A stretch of 64,000 nt of DNA from Strigamia acuminata. Its lineage: Eukaryota > Arthropoda > Chilopoda > Geophilomorpha > Linotaeniidae. The notes below the pieces were generated by a model. The model searched no databases. It was not told the origin of the DNA and saw nothing but the letters and a program-made list of their open reading frames with translations. The stretch covers positions 47,686,581-47,750,580 of the forward strand of contig OX442314.1 in the NCBI GenBank assembly GCA_949358305.1. The letters are read 5' to 3'. Of this stretch, positions 1 through 10,665 are shown piece after piece; the first letter of the stretch is position 1; every line of letters begins with the position of its first letter. Position numbers and translations under genes: made by a program.

Positions 1-26
1 ATTCCCCGCCATTGAGTTTATAATTG

Positions 27-700
27 ATGGCTGGTAGAAAAAGTAAAAAAAATTGTGGATTGACTTACGATGGTTTAAGAACCAAACTAAAACGGAAAGC
101 TGATGTCTTGAAAAAAGCCGCTGAAGAAGGTCAACAACAACAAGTCAAGCGGGACCAACAACGACAAGTCGAGCTTGAGCAACCACGACAAGCCGAGCTG
201 GAGCAACCCGGACCTTCCGGACGGCAGCTCAGGCCTCGCGGAGTTCATCGGCAAGGTTCTCGCCTCCTTGGTTCGCCACTGCCGCAAGCGCCATTGATCC
301 AACTTACGGAGATCCTCGCCGCGGGATCACCATTGCCGGCTGCCAAACCGGCTTTTGACCTCGAACACCAAACGAAGATTCAATCCGCGGGGCCACCACT
401 GCCACCTGTCGAACCGCAATGGATCACCCTCGAGCAACCAACGGGATTCTGCCAGCGGGACCGCCATTGCCGCGACCTGAACCACCAATCATCAACGAAG
501 AACTAACAGTGATGCACGAAATACAGCTGCCACCGATGCACGAAGCGCTGCCGCCGCCAAGATTTCCGCCACCAGAATTTCCGCCGCTGCAACCGCTGGC
601 TTTGCAACAGCCGCCGCCGCCGCTCAGCAACTGGTGGGAGGAGAAATTAGGGAAATTCGACTTGGAAAATACGCCAACTTTAGTTTTGAGCAAGGATTAA
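27..700 (+). pseudogene. Pro-rich repeat protein, frameshifted
   Basis: The frame opens with ATG at 27 (MAGRKSKKN...) and a basic, Lys/Gln-rich N-terminus, followed by three imperfect repeats with the core AGxPLPxxxP. The first two repeats (about 320-410) are in the ATG frame. The third (about 455-485, PAGPPLPRPEP) is in another frame, which runs to a TAA at 698-700. A one-base indel near 440-455 therefore breaks the gene, unless an unseen small intron or a sequencing error is responsible. The C-terminal part is very Pro-rich and has no membrane segment. I do not recognise the family. The window starts just upstream, so a 5' exon may be missing. Confidence 0.45.
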
Positions 701-926
701 TCTTGCTGCTAGTTTTACTGTTAAGTTTTTCAATCTTTTTTAATTATAAAATTTCTACACGGCTAATTGAAAGTGAACATAAGTTTGGTTTGTTGAAAGA
801 TTGTTGAAAGAATTCCGCGTTAAGTAAATTTGTAAACCCACAAAATTTCTGTGGAAATAACGCTTGCCAAAAGCTTATTGTTCAAGTTTGTTGCAACCTG
901 GCTTTGTTGTACATTTTTTTTCATAG

Positions 927-1122
927 AATTCGAGGAAGATGTCACAAATACAGCCCATACGAGTGTTTTAGAATAAGAGAGTTTGGACTCCAGCAAATCA
1001 ACAATAACGGACACATTAATGAGGAGGACTTGAAAGGGTTAGCGAGAGAGTTGTTTCATTGGCCGTGGCGGTCGTCAAGAGATGCATTACGGTCTATAAT
1101 AACAAAGTTGCTGAGAAGTTAA
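927..1122 (+). CDS. Possible 3' exon, unknown
   Basis: This open frame follows a plausible acceptor (T-run then CATAG, AG at 925-926) and ends at TAA 1120-1122. An AATAAA lies at 1173-1178. The peptide (HINEEDLKGLARELFHWPW...) looks coding but I do not recognise it. It may be the last exon of the broken Pro-rich gene upstream. Nothing else supports the link. Confidence 0.25.
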
Positions 1123-1258
1123 AAATTTTAATGTGTTTATTATTCTGTTACCAAATTTGTTTTACTATCTCGAATAAAAGTGTTTGGTATTTACTTAATT
1201 CGTCTTTTTTTTTATCACTGAAAAGTAATGGTGCTGAATTGGGCACATCCCATCGTGG

Positions 1259-1345
1259 ATACCACTGTAACGGTAACGGTTGGTAACTAGTTACTTTTTT
1301 TGTCAAGTAACGGTAACGGTAACTAGTTACCAAATTCCAGTAACG
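1259..1345. repeat. GTAACGGTAACGG / GGTAACTAGTTAC repeat
   Basis: Two blocks of GTAACGGTAACGG alternate with the palindrome GTAACTAGTTAC around a T-run. No gene overlaps it convincingly. It sits just before the start of the segmental duplication. Confidence 0.6.
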
Positions 1346-1635
1346 CACACAACATTGACGTCAAGGCACCAACATTGATTGAAGCCAACCAAGGCTACCA
1401 TAGCAAAAGAAGAGAAAAAAGAAAATAAGAAAAGGTTTTGCTTTTATATTATTCATTTCATTTTTGCATTCGGTTGTGTTAATATGTAGCAGAGAGACAG
1501 CCGACAGTTAGGTTCGTTTACATGCTGTTTCGTGGTATCAATAACAATTTTAAGTAGATTGAATGTTTTAGACAGCACCATCATCACAGATACTGCGAGA
1601 GAGAAGACGCTCACCTCAAAGAATTTGTCACCCAA

Positions 1636-1950
1636 ATGTGGCAAATAAATAAGGGGAAAATTCCAAACGAAGCATGGGAAGTTTATAGGCGAAATGAGTA
1701 TTTTATAGCGTATAAAGACGACAGAGATAGCGAAAGGAAACGATTAAGTGACAATTACTTCAAAACAAAAGCACACCGGCAACAAAAACCAAGCATCAAG
1801 GAAACCAAAATCAGCGCCAGGACAACCAGTGTCAAAACCAAAGTCAAGCCTAACCAAAAACAAGATTGGAAAATTAGAAAATTTCTGAGCGAGTCAGAGC
1901 CATTAAGAAGTTGTGGTGGCACCACTTCATTTGTGGACAAGGCCATTTGA
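1636..1950 (+). CDS. Small Lys/Arg-rich ORF in repeat unit
   Basis: This is a 104-codon ATG frame (MWQINKGKIPNEAWEVYRR...) that is hydrophilic, Lys/Arg-rich and has no membrane segment. The paralogous frame in the right duplication is split by a Tc1-like insertion at 27281, right after the codons for WEVY, and has a stop just beyond it. I do not recognise a domain. It could be a real small gene or part of an unclassified repeat. Confidence 0.3.
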   Translation: MWQINKGKIPNEAWEVYRRNEYFIAYKDDRDSERKRLSDNYFKTKAHRQQKPSIKETKISARTTSVKTKVKPNQKQDWKIRKFLSESEPLRSCGGTTSFVDKAI

Positions 1951-2732
1951 CATAAAATGTAAATGCCATTTTCATATGAGAATGCAGTCTTACAATATGA
2001 ATTCCATGTAAATGCCACGCATTGCTGCCTTACAATACAAACTCATGAAATCAAATGCAATCATAAAAAAAAATACACCAAATAATGTAAATAGAATAAA
2101 TGTGAAAAATGAAAAATAAAACCATAAATCAGGACATAACCAGAGCTCTGTTTTGGTTCCACTGAATCAACTCCTGTCATCAGTTTCCCCAGGGGTGACC
2201 ACGAGGAGGTACAGAGTTGGATTTTACACCCCCAATAAACAAGTTACGTGTTGATCGGAGTTTAAAACCGTTCGAATCCAAAATAGGCCCTAAAATTGGA
2301 ACAAAAGGGCGACTCGAATTCACGAGTGAAATAAAAACGGAAAATGCTTAAACAGAAAAACAATTTTCTTTTGACACAATACCCAAAAACTGTATATAAT
2401 CATGCCGAACAACATATTACCCAATAAAATATACAAGTGACCAATTCTAAATCAAATTCCAACGAATTTTCTCGGCCCGAATCGACATGGAACATCACTG
2501 CTTAACGACGAGGATGTGACTACGGGGTTTCCCGAGAGAAAACACGATCAACTGCTTGACGTAGAAACAATCCTTAACAGCGTTGCAACAGAGAGGACAA
2601 TTCTTCACGACAACTTTTACAATTTAACACCGAAAGAATTTCAAAAGAAGAATTAAAAGAAAGAATTAATAAAAAAAAGAATTTCAAAATCATCAAGCAA
2701 TAAATATTGCAGATTTTCATTCACACTATTAC

Positions 2733-2736
2733 AATT
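2733..2736. other. Target-site duplication AATT (left)
   Basis: AATT abuts the element end and is repeated at 14938-14941. The same repeat without an insertion at about 46060 has the sequence only once. Confidence 0.85.
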
Positions 2737-3346
2737 TGTCGTAACCTTGATTCCGGTAAATAAACTTACACAATATCTTACAATAATAACCTTTTATTTC
2801 ACACTTGTAATATAATACAAATATACTTAACAATGTTGTGGTCTCGGATCCTTGTCGGCGGATACGATTTGTTGCTGCACGGCAGTCTTACACGTGGTTT
2901 CTGTTGTCTCGGGTAATGGCGTCTGGCGAAACACGTGTTCGCAAACGCTTCGCTTCGGTAGATATTACTATCGTAGTATTGCTACGATAAATATCTGTGA
3001 CTGTGATTTATAGATGAATTTGGCAACGGGCATCGATCCTCTATCAATCCGGTAAAACGGCCTGACGGTGAGGTGGTGATGCTAATGTTGCTCTGGTATC
3101 TATAAAGTGGGGGGTTTCTGGTCAGACACGGGTTTAAATACTGGCTGGACCGGAAATGACGTATTTGCCTAAATTCGGAGAATTATGCAAATTCATGACG
3201 TTGTCACGTCTGTCCCGCAGAAACGGTAAAACTAGTATAGCTAGTTTTCCCGTAATGATCTGACAATATTTTATTATGAATACTAAAATCATTATTTATT
3301 GAATTATAAATTATTAAAACACTTTTGTGACCTCGTGGTCACCACA
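2737..3346 (-). repeat. 3' LTR of the Gypsy element
   Basis: This 610-bp repeat is nearly identical to 14328-14937. The one difference I see is in TCTCGGG versus TCTAGGG near 2910. Reading minus, it starts TGTGGTGACC and holds an ATTTGCATAATTC half-site, TACGTCA, TTCCGG and TATTTAAA, with an AATAAA near its far end. Confidence 0.95.
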
Positions 3347-3360
3347 CGTCCCCTCCTCAG
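3347..3360 (-). promoter_or_regulatory. Polypurine tract of the Gypsy element
   Basis: The minus strand reads CTGAGGAGGGGACG directly upstream of the 3' LTR. This is the expected plus-strand DNA primer site. An identical tract stands before the internal LTR at 11208-11221. Confidence 0.85.
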
Positions 3361-3425
3361 CAATGTTGTTGGGGGATTTACAATAAAACAACAAACATTG
3401 CGAAAACTCAAAGTTAGATTTCACT

Positions 3426-5939
3426 TTACTTCTTCTCAGGTGATCCCTGGGGAACATCCGGAGGCGGAGGTGGAGGTAGTTCTTCAGTTACGGATGGTTC
3501 AGCCATCTTCGGAGTTGTGGGTTTACTGATCGGCGGAGTAGAGGTAAGACGGGACGAGCGGTCGCTTGGATCTTCAAATTCTCCGATAAAATATCGATCG
3601 TGGCCGCCAACCGGTTCGTATGCGGCGCCGACTCGTTCGTGTATCCAAATACGTGAAAGGAAGGGAGCTAGGCCTTGATTCGTGTGGTGGATCTTCTGGG
3701 CCTCGGCTGGAGTCTTTGGGGCACGGTGGGCGCGCAATAGACGTTGGTGTTGAATGAAATCGACGCCCGGACCTGCTTCGAGGGTGCGTTCCATCCACAC
3801 ATAAAGCGAATGACCATGATCGCTTGATTTCTTAATTTTATCCTTCGTTCCCTTGGTCATGGTCAAGCTCGGATAATACGTCTTCAGATGTGCATCGATT
3901 GGAGGCAACGGCTTTGGCTCCATCCTTTTCTTGGGCCGCAGGATCTTCGGCTTCGCTTTCGATTTTCGGACGACTGCTTTCACGCCTTCGATCGGGACCA
4001 GTCCTTCGGGGAACTTTATCGTCTCCTCTGGAGTGGCTGCCGGGACTGTCTGGTTTGCCGGAGTCTCAGGGAGAGGTTCGTTGATTAATACGACTGGTTT
4101 GCTCTGTGGTAAAGCCACAGTTCGGACCGCTTGATATGATTGCTCCGGGTCGACGTCCTCCGCAACTAACTGTGCGCGAACCTGGATACAGGAAGGGACT
4201 AACTTTAGCCATCGTTCGATGAGAGCGGGAGGCAACAGGAAGCTTTCATGTGCGACGACTGCCCAGGCTGCCAACGCTACACGGGCGTTTCTAAATGTGG
4301 ACGCGGCCAATACGAGTGACATCATGTCCGTGAGTACGACCGTTGTGCGCGCCGTCCGTGACGGATGATCTCGTCCAGGGCTCTTGATGAACTCTATGGC
4401 TGCACTTTGGATGTTCGTTACCGCAATCCGCATGGTCCTGGCTTGATATTCGTCAACGTCGGACACCATCTCTTTCGCTTGTTCGATCGTGGTTGTGTCG
4501 AGAAACGACTGTAAATCGTATGGCGTTGGGTCGAACTGGATCGTGGCTCGAACCTCCGAAGACTGGTTATTGGAAGTTGGTTTTGAAGGCGTTTGGTCGT
4601 TCTTATCAGTTTTAGCCACGGCCACTTGCTTTGAATTAATTAAAACTCGTTGAATGTCGGGTTCGGGCTCATCCCAAACAATCGGCGTTCTCGACGTGGA
4701 AATTTCGCTTCGCGTTTCTTCCGGTACGGCCGGGAAAATGGGTCCAAAACGATCTTGTCGTCGTTTAAGTTGTTCAAAGGGACTCAGCGATGTTGGGGTT
4801 CCGATAATCACAGTCTTTCGGAATGCGCTGGGCAGACTAGAAGGTACGCTACTAACTGGTTTTGTTGGCGCCTTGATGAATGCGCTTGGTACCGATGTTA
4901 CACTCATCTCGATTGATTTGGTCGGCCGATAGACGGGTTTCGCCTGCTCGTTCTTGACTTTCAGGACGGCTGCTACCATATCGGCTTCGGTGTAAAGTTT
5001 TTCTTGTTCGGGTACGATCATCGGCTCTACCGATTGTTCGTGTTCGTTCGTTATTGGCACTTCTTGTCGAACTTCCACTTGCAGAGTCTCTACCTCATCG
5101 ACTTCTCGTGATCTCTCAAAGCGTCCCCATGTTTCCGCTCGTGGCCTTGATAACCTGAGGCATCCGCGTTGGTTCGGTCGATTCCTGGAGTAGCGGTAAG
5201 TCTCAACCTCTCGTGGTCTCTCGACTCTGGGTTCTCGTCGCGGTGAGGGTTCTCGAGCGTGTCGGTAATAAACTCGAGGATGTGACTGCGATCGATCTTG
5301 CGTGTTGTACGACGTGCTTGGCTGATCCAGGCGTCGTCGCTTGCTGTCGTGTGTGTTATTCAACAACTCGCTTGAGAGTCGCTTCTCCGCTTTTTGTCGC
5401 TTGCGCCCAAAGATGCCCAGGTAGTGGAGCTGGTGCATTGCTTTCTGTGAGGTGATAAATCCGTGTTCGGGTCGCCAGTTGGGAACGTCTGGTCTTTCTC
5501 CTCGAACCTGGCTTAACCAAGTTTTTATCTCATCTGTCGAATACCCTGCTGGTTTCAGTATTTTGAAGAGATCTCGATACGCCGTCCGTCTGACTTCGTT
5601 GTAATAGTCTCTGTGTATTTGTCGGCGCTCTTCGTCTGTAGCGGCGTTTTGCCACCTCTCGAGGACAGCCCACTCTTCGGGCTCGCTTGGGTAGTCCTTT
5701 TCCAAAAACTTGTTTGGGAGTGGTGCTGGTGCGTCGTCGCGTTCTGGAATTTCAGTCCTCAGTGCGTCGCGCATCTTTTCTGGGAAGTAGTGTATCAGGG
5801 TCTCCTGACTTGCCCAAAATCGCGATCGGGCTCGGGATGAAGTGAGCCGAATTTTCCATGGTCCGGTGTCGACGTCGTCCTCTAACGCTCTTCGAAATGG
5901 GGTCGGAATTTCGCTTCTCCAGAGTGTACCCGAAGACAC
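3426..5939 (-). CDS. Gypsy ORF3, unknown accessory protein
   Basis: This is an 837-codon open frame downstream of integrase, in the env position. The first listed codon is GTG. The frame stays open to about 6014, and a strong acceptor (TTCATTCCTCAG, AG at 5982-5983) precedes it in phase, so expression from a spliced RNA is likely. The first in-frame ATG is near 5774. The protein is basic and Pro-rich, with a run of Pro near the C-terminus, and has no signal peptide or membrane segment, so it does not look like an envelope protein. The N-terminal 200 residues are rich in Trp and charged residues. I do not recognise a domain. Confidence 0.8.
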   Translation of the reverse strand: MSSGTLWRSEIPTPFRRALEDDVDTGPWKIRLTSSRARSRFWASQETLIHYFPEKMRDALRTEIPERDDAPAPLPNKFLEKDYPSEPEEWAVLERWQNAATDEERRQIHRDYYNEVRRTAYRDLFKILKPAGYSTDEIKTWLSQVRGERPDVPNWRPEHGFITSQKAMHQLHYLGIFGRKRQKAEKRLSSELLNNTHDSKRRRLDQPSTSYNTQDRSQSHPRVYYRHAREPSPRREPRVERPREVETYRYSRNRPNQRGCLRLSRPRAETWGRFERSREVDEVETLQVEVRQEVPITNEHEQSVEPMIVPEQEKLYTEADMVAAVLKVKNEQAKPVYRPTKSIEMSVTSVPSAFIKAPTKPVSSVPSSLPSAFRKTVIIGTPTSLSPFEQLKRRQDRFGPIFPAVPEETRSEISTSRTPIVWDEPEPDIQRVLINSKQVAVAKTDKNDQTPSKPTSNNQSSEVRATIQFDPTPYDLQSFLDTTTIEQAKEMVSDVDEYQARTMRIAVTNIQSAAIEFIKSPGRDHPSRTARTTVVLTDMMSLVLAASTFRNARVALAAWAVVAHESFLLPPALIERWLKLVPSCIQVRAQLVAEDVDPEQSYQAVRTVALPQSKPVVLINEPLPETPANQTVPAATPEETIKFPEGLVPIEGVKAVVRKSKAKPKILRPKKRMEPKPLPPIDAHLKTYYPSLTMTKGTKDKIKKSSDHGHSLYVWMERTLEAGPGVDFIQHQRLLRAHRAPKTPAEAQKIHHTNQGLAPFLSRIWIHERVGAAYEPVGGHDRYFIGEFEDPSDRSSRLTSTPPISKPTTPKMAEPSVTEELPPPPPPDVPQGSPEKK

Positions 5940-5981
5940 GTTTTGCGGATCGATGGGTCCCCACGTAAGTTGGTGTTCCGG

Positions 5982-6588
5982 CTGAGGAATGAATACATAA
6001 AAATTAGATTTTTGTTAAATTCCAGATTTGAATTCAAGATGGCGCCATGGTCGACCATGTGCTTTTTTACACGTGTTGAATCTTAAATAATGGCTCGTGT
6101 CATTTTTCGTTTGTTGACATAAAGATGTTTTCTTTTATGAATCTTGTTTCACGTATTTTCGTGGTTTAGCCACAAATTAAATTCTTTGTTATTTTTACCT
6201 TTTCGTTTCCATCGGGCTTTTCCCGATTTTCTTCCGGTTCAACCTCGTCCCATCTTGCGGGATCGTTCCATTCGTCTTCGCTTGGGTCCCGATCCATTTC
6301 TTCCTCTTCGTTGTCGGGTGATTGCTTCCAGTTTCTTCGCATTTTTGATTCAATTTGTCGGTTGCGATTTTTGTCAAGCACCTGTTGTCGTCGTGACAGA
6401 ACGCGGAGTGTAAAGTTGAAAGGGTAGTCGAGGTTAAGTATCTTGATTGGCTTTCGTATGTAATACGTAGTTGATTGTTGGAGTCTCCTTGTGATTGTTT
6501 TTGTCCCTAGGAGGTCGGGGTAATTACGTCATATTGTTTTATCGCTTTTGATTGGTTATGCCAACCATTTTGGATTTTTCTTGCTTTA
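5982..6588 (-). other. Spacer between pol and ORF3
   Basis: This stretch of about 600 bp carries the putative ORF3 splice acceptor at its 3' side on the minus strand. It also holds an acidic short open frame (about 6381-6166) of doubtful meaning. No conserved domain is seen. Confidence 0.5.
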
Positions 6589-9500
6589 TCATGTCCTCCC
6601 GGTGATTTTACCGTCCTTTATGAACGGGTTTGGTGCCTTTTTTCTTGTACTTTGTCGTGTTATAGGTTTCGGTATTTTACTTCTCGATCGTGTGGATCTT
6701 TTAGTAATCTCTTTTTCTTTTTCAGGAGTTTTAGGAGTTTCTTCGTTAACTGCTGCTTCCTCCCCTCCTAAATTTCCATCTGGGGCGCTAGTTAGTTCGG
6801 CGCTGTCTGGAGTTGCGTGAGTCGTATTTTCGTTCAAGTCTGAAACAGTGGCGATGTCGTCGAACATATCTCGTATTGTGGGCGATGGAGATGGCTGCGT
6901 TTGGTCCTCGGCCCATTCTTCTTGTGGAAATTCTGGCAAGTAAGGCGTCAGTTCTCGAGCGTGGATTGATCGAAAATTTACATTATCGGCCAAACGTTGC
7001 AGAGAAAATGCGTTCCCGCCGTGGGCCTTGGTAATTACGTATGGGCCGTCTCGTTTGTCGGCTAAGCCGGCATGAATACCTTTATCTGCACTGGATAAAA
7101 TGTGAGTGTCTTTCCATACGAGATCGTTGATTTTGAAATTACAAAATTGTGTGTTCTTTTCAGACTTTTTCACTCGTTCGCGCATGTCAAACACATGTGA
7201 CATCATATGTTGGTAGGTTGCCGAAATTGCTTGTTCTAGTTGATGTACGTAAATGTGAGGATTTTTTGGATCGACTTTTCGAATTCCTTCTGGGATGCGT
7301 GGATCCCAGGGCACTCGTAGCTCTCGAGCGAAGTTGAGATAAGCCGGGGAAAAGCCGCGGTTTCTCGAAATGGTCGTTCGGATGCTAAATGCTATTTCTT
7401 TAAGGAACTCGTCCCACTTGGAATGTACGTCTGTGAAAATAGCAAGCGCATATTTTATGTCGCGGTTGAGTCGCTCCACGGGATTAGCCCGTGGGTTATA
7501 CGTTGAAGTAAATGATGGTTGAATGTCGAATTGATTGCAGAAATCCTTGTATAACCTTGATGCGAATTGTGGGCCATTATCGGAAATTAATTTCCGCGGG
7601 AAGCCAAAATGTAACGCGACTTCGTAGAGGCACTGGATTATTTTCTGCTTAGTCGGGTGGGCCATCGGATACAACTCTGGCCATCCTGTTGCGACATCCA
7701 TGATCACGAGTATGTATTTGTGGCTATTTGCACTTGTTATCTTAGGACCCATAAGGTCTACGCTCCAACAATCAAAAGGGGCGAACGGTCCAAGTGATAA
7801 ATTCTCGTAGTTAGCCTTATTCCGAGGCTTGCAGGCTTGGCATCGTGGACAGTGTCGTATGAATCGTACGATGTCCCTTCTCATTTCGGGCCAATAGTAC
7901 AGTTGACTGGCCCGGTAGAGAGTCCTTGCCACGCCGGCGTGTCCGGCTAGAGGGTGGCCGTGTACCATCCACAGAATTTGTGTTCGAACTTTTCTCGGAA
8001 TTACGACTTTAATTGAACTCCCTGACTCTGTCAAGTCGTCCCGAAAGTTCGGATGGTACTTTAAAAGTAGGCCATCGTCTATCAGATAAGCGGAAGCCTT
8101 AATTTTGAACTCTTCTCTGGATTCTTTGCTGTAGACGTCGCTAGGGAAAGTCTCGTTGGTCAAGTAGTCATAGAACCTTTTACAGAAGGCGGTGTCGTTC
8201 TTCTGAGCTTCGACGAGTTCCTCGCGAGTAGGTGGGACACAGTTCGTGCCTTTACTCACGTGTGTAACGAAAGCTCGCACAAATTTATCCGAGACTCTGG
8301 GTTCGATGGATAAGTCGTAATTTGGTCTGGCATCTTTTGCCGATTGATATGCCCTCATCCAATATCCGACGTATTTTTCATCGGAAGATTCCAACTTTTC
8401 TTTCGGCAGTTCATTCTGTTTTCTGAATTCCCACTTCCTGATCGGGGTGGGACAGTAAGCTATCCGAGAATCGTCGTCGCCGTCGTCGTCTGGCTCGTCG
8501 GGTTCTGAGGCGGGAGCTCTAGAGAGCGCGTCGGCGACTGTGTTATACTTCCCTGGCTTGTACTCGATTTGTAAGTCGTAAGCCATGAGCTCTAATTGCC
8601 ATCGAGCCATCCGGCCCGAAGGTTCTTTCAGGCCCATGAACCACCTTAATGCCTGATGGTCGGTCTGGACGGTAAATTTTGTAAACTCGAGGTAAGGCCT
8701 GAATTTACGAACTGCCCATACGATTGCCAAGCATTCGAGCTCTGTCGCTGAGTAATTTTTCTCGGCGGCTTGAATTTTCCGGCTGATAAAGATCGTGGGT
8801 ACTTCTTGATGTATGCCGTCGATTTCGTGCATTTGCATCAACGCAGCCCCCAATCCGATTTTACTCGCATCCGTATGTAAGATAAATTCGCGATTCAAGT
8901 CGGGGAGAGGGATGGTTTTGGTGTCGATTAGCATTTGTTTGATTTTGTCAAACGCTGCTTCGCAATGGCTGGTCCAGTTAAATTTGATTTCGGGGTCTTT
9001 CGGCGGGTCCTCCTTTGGATTTATTTTCTGGACAGTCTTTAAAAGATCGGTGATTGGGGCCGCGACTTCTGCTAAATGTGGCAGGAGTCGGCCGAAGAAA
9101 TTTACCATTCCTAAAAAACGTTGTACCCCTTTCACGTCCGTAGGTGCTGGAAAATCGGTGATTGCTCGTACTTTCTTTGGGTCTATGGATAAGCCATTGA
9201 CTCCAACTTTGTATCCAAGAAACGCAAGTTCTTTTCGGCAAAACTGGCTCTTTCCGGGGTGTATGTGGAGTCCGGCTTTTGCTAAACGACGTATTACTTC
9301 GTCGATATGTTTGATGTGTTCGTCAAAAGTCTGGGAAACAATAATAATATCGTCCAGGTAAGCCCAGGCGTATTTATGTAGCGCGTCGCCCAAAACCTTC
9401 TCGATTAATCGTTGAAATGTTGCCGGGGCATTTACTAGGCCAAATGGCATGACGTTAAACATTAATCTGCCCATCGGGGACCAGAAAGCGGTTTTTTCTT

Positions 9501-10449
9501 TGTCTTCGGCACGGAGTTCGACCTGCCAATATCCTTTCGACAGATCCATCGTTGTTACCCAATTAAATGGGGCTAGTTCTCGAAGAATAGCTTCGATTGA
9601 TGGCATCTGGACGGGGTCGATAACGGTAATGGCGTTTAGAGGTCGATAATCGATACACAGTCTGGGTTCCGATCCTGCACGCATGACGAGTACGATTCTC
9701 ATCGCATATTCTCCTAATGCCTCGGACACTATCCCCTTGTCCAGTAAGTCTTGACAGATCGTCTTGACGATTTCGCGTTTTTGGGGGTTCATGCCCTTGA
9801 ATGGAACTCGTACTGGCTTATCCGTACTTAATTCTATTTCGTGTTTTACGTAATTTGTCTTTCCCGGTTCTTTAGTCAGGATTTTTCGATGTTTTTGTAG
9901 CATTTCTTCAAGTAATTTAGTCTGGGTTTCTCCTAGGTTCGCGTCCATGGCCAAATTGTGAGCCAAATTTCCTTCTTGGAGTCGGGCGTTAAAAGATTTG
10001 AAATCGTAATCTTGTACGAATTGCTTCAAATTTCCGCCTTTCCATTCGTCCTCTTCGTCGTTCGAATCTAGGAGTTCGGTAGGTACTGTCATTAGTCGGG
10101 GGTCCTCGCGTTTATCGATATAGTTCCAGGACCTCGTTATGGGGTTGGGCTGGATCTCCATTATGGCCATGATGTCCATACCCAAGAGTAGGACCGTGTC
10201 GTAGGTTGGTAAAACGATGAACGGATGGGTTATTACGCCTCCCTCCCATATGACTTTTGTTGTCAGTACCCCTACTGGACGCACTTCTCCAGCAGCGGTT
10301 TTTACGGCCACATTTTCGCTTATTCCCCGTAGTTTGTCGCGTTGTTTTTTGTCCAACGACTCGTATAGATCTGAAGAGATAAAGGACCGGTCGGCTCCCG
10401 AATCCAACAAACCGATGAATTTTTTGTCGTTAAACTTGATTGTTAACAT
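6589..10449 (-). CDS. pol: Gypsy pol: protease, RT, RNase H, integrase
   Basis: This single long frame has its first ATG at 10449. It remains open upstream to a stop near 10648. Landmarks (residues counted from ATG) are aspartic protease DSGA near 16, RT catalytic YLDD near 364, RNase H LHTDAS near 525, the integrase HHCC zinc region near 830-870 (ending CPRCQAC), and integrase core residues in SVDLMGP near 896, SDNGPQF near 955 and NPVERLNRD near 990. A GPY/F-like GPYVI follows and the tail is basic. Domain order PR-RT-RH-IN defines Ty3/Gypsy. All key residues are intact. Gag is not in the same frame upstream, because the internal LTR separates them. Confidence 0.95.
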   Translation of the reverse strand: MLTIKFNDKKFIGLLDSGADRSFISSDLYESLDKKQRDKLRGISENVAVKTAAGEVRPVGVLTTKVIWEGGVITHPFIVLPTYDTVLLLGMDIMAIMEIQPNPITRSWNYIDKREDPRLMTVPTELLDSNDEEDEWKGGNLKQFVQDYDFKSFNARLQEGNLAHNLAMDANLGETQTKLLEEMLQKHRKILTKEPGKTNYVKHEIELSTDKPVRVPFKGMNPQKREIVKTICQDLLDKGIVSEALGEYAMRIVLVMRAGSEPRLCIDYRPLNAITVIDPVQMPSIEAILRELAPFNWVTTMDLSKGYWQVELRAEDKEKTAFWSPMGRLMFNVMPFGLVNAPATFQRLIEKVLGDALHKYAWAYLDDIIIVSQTFDEHIKHIDEVIRRLAKAGLHIHPGKSQFCRKELAFLGYKVGVNGLSIDPKKVRAITDFPAPTDVKGVQRFLGMVNFFGRLLPHLAEVAAPITDLLKTVQKINPKEDPPKDPEIKFNWTSHCEAAFDKIKQMLIDTKTIPLPDLNREFILHTDASKIGLGAALMQMHEIDGIHQEVPTIFISRKIQAAEKNYSATELECLAIVWAVRKFRPYLEFTKFTVQTDHQALRWFMGLKEPSGRMARWQLELMAYDLQIEYKPGKYNTVADALSRAPASEPDEPDDDGDDDSRIAYCPTPIRKWEFRKQNELPKEKLESSDEKYVGYWMRAYQSAKDARPNYDLSIEPRVSDKFVRAFVTHVSKGTNCVPPTREELVEAQKNDTAFCKRFYDYLTNETFPSDVYSKESREEFKIKASAYLIDDGLLLKYHPNFRDDLTESGSSIKVVIPRKVRTQILWMVHGHPLAGHAGVARTLYRASQLYYWPEMRRDIVRFIRHCPRCQACKPRNKANYENLSLGPFAPFDCWSVDLMGPKITSANSHKYILVIMDVATGWPELYPMAHPTKQKIIQCLYEVALHFGFPRKLISDNGPQFASRLYKDFCNQFDIQPSFTSTYNPRANPVERLNRDIKYALAIFTDVHSKWDEFLKEIAFSIRTTISRNRGFSPAYLNFARELRVPWDPRIPEGIRKVDPKNPHIYVHQLEQAISATYQHMMSHVFDMRERVKKSEKNTQFCNFKINDLVWKDTHILSSADKGIHAGLADKRDGPYVITKAHGGNAFSLQRLADNVNFRSIHARELTPYLPEFPQEEWAEDQTQPSPSPTIRDMFDDIATVSDLNENTTHATPDSAELTSAPDGNLGGEEAAVNEETPKTPEKEKEITKRSTRSRSKIPKPITRQSTRKKAPNPFIKDGKITGRT

Positions 10450-10647
10450 TGCGAGTGAGTCCTTCCGCTCTTTAGCCAAATTACAATGTAAAATGCGTTT
10501 CTTTCGAGGTGGGGCCTCCTCGTAGGCGTGAGGTAATTCTTGGAATGTTTCGGCTATTTTTTCGCCGTCCGCCGTATTAGTGGTTGGGCCACTATATTCG
10601 CGTTTTTCTGTGGTGAAGTAAGCCGTAGTGAAATAAACGACCTTTTT
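10450..10647 (-). other. Pol N-terminal extension duplicating the pro-frame ORF end
   Basis: The pol frame upstream of its ATG encodes a segment (YFTTAYFTTEKREYSGPTT) closely matching one near the C-terminus of the gag-side ORF (AYFTTEKRKYRGSTT, about 11365-11400). The same ancestral gag-pro junction is thus present on both sides of the internal LTR. This is direct evidence that the element was built from two related copies. Confidence 0.8.
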
Positions 10648-10665
10648 CTGTAATTCTTAATATTC

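Larger units (their letters stand above)
1380..2736 (+). repeat. Segmental duplication, left copy, part 1
   Basis: It begins near GAAGCC...AAGAAAAGGTTTTGC and matches 26963-27280 plus 28677-29660. It is cut at 2736 by the LTR element and resumes at 14938. The same unit also occurs, diverged, at 45180-46090 and 62460-63230, so it is also a dispersed repeat. The match includes non-coding DNA and short open frames. Confidence 0.8.

Noticed and set aside
3888-5840. Plus-strand open frames of 60-90 codons inside ORF3
   Set aside because: They lie opposite a long continuous coding frame and have no motif of their own; compositional shadows.
3426-5939. ORF3 as a retroviral envelope
   Set aside because: No signal peptide, no transmembrane helix and no furin-like or fusion-peptide pattern visible.
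8813-9361. 182-codon plus-strand frame opposite pol
   Set aside because: It mirrors the RT region, which carries all catalytic motifs on the minus strand.
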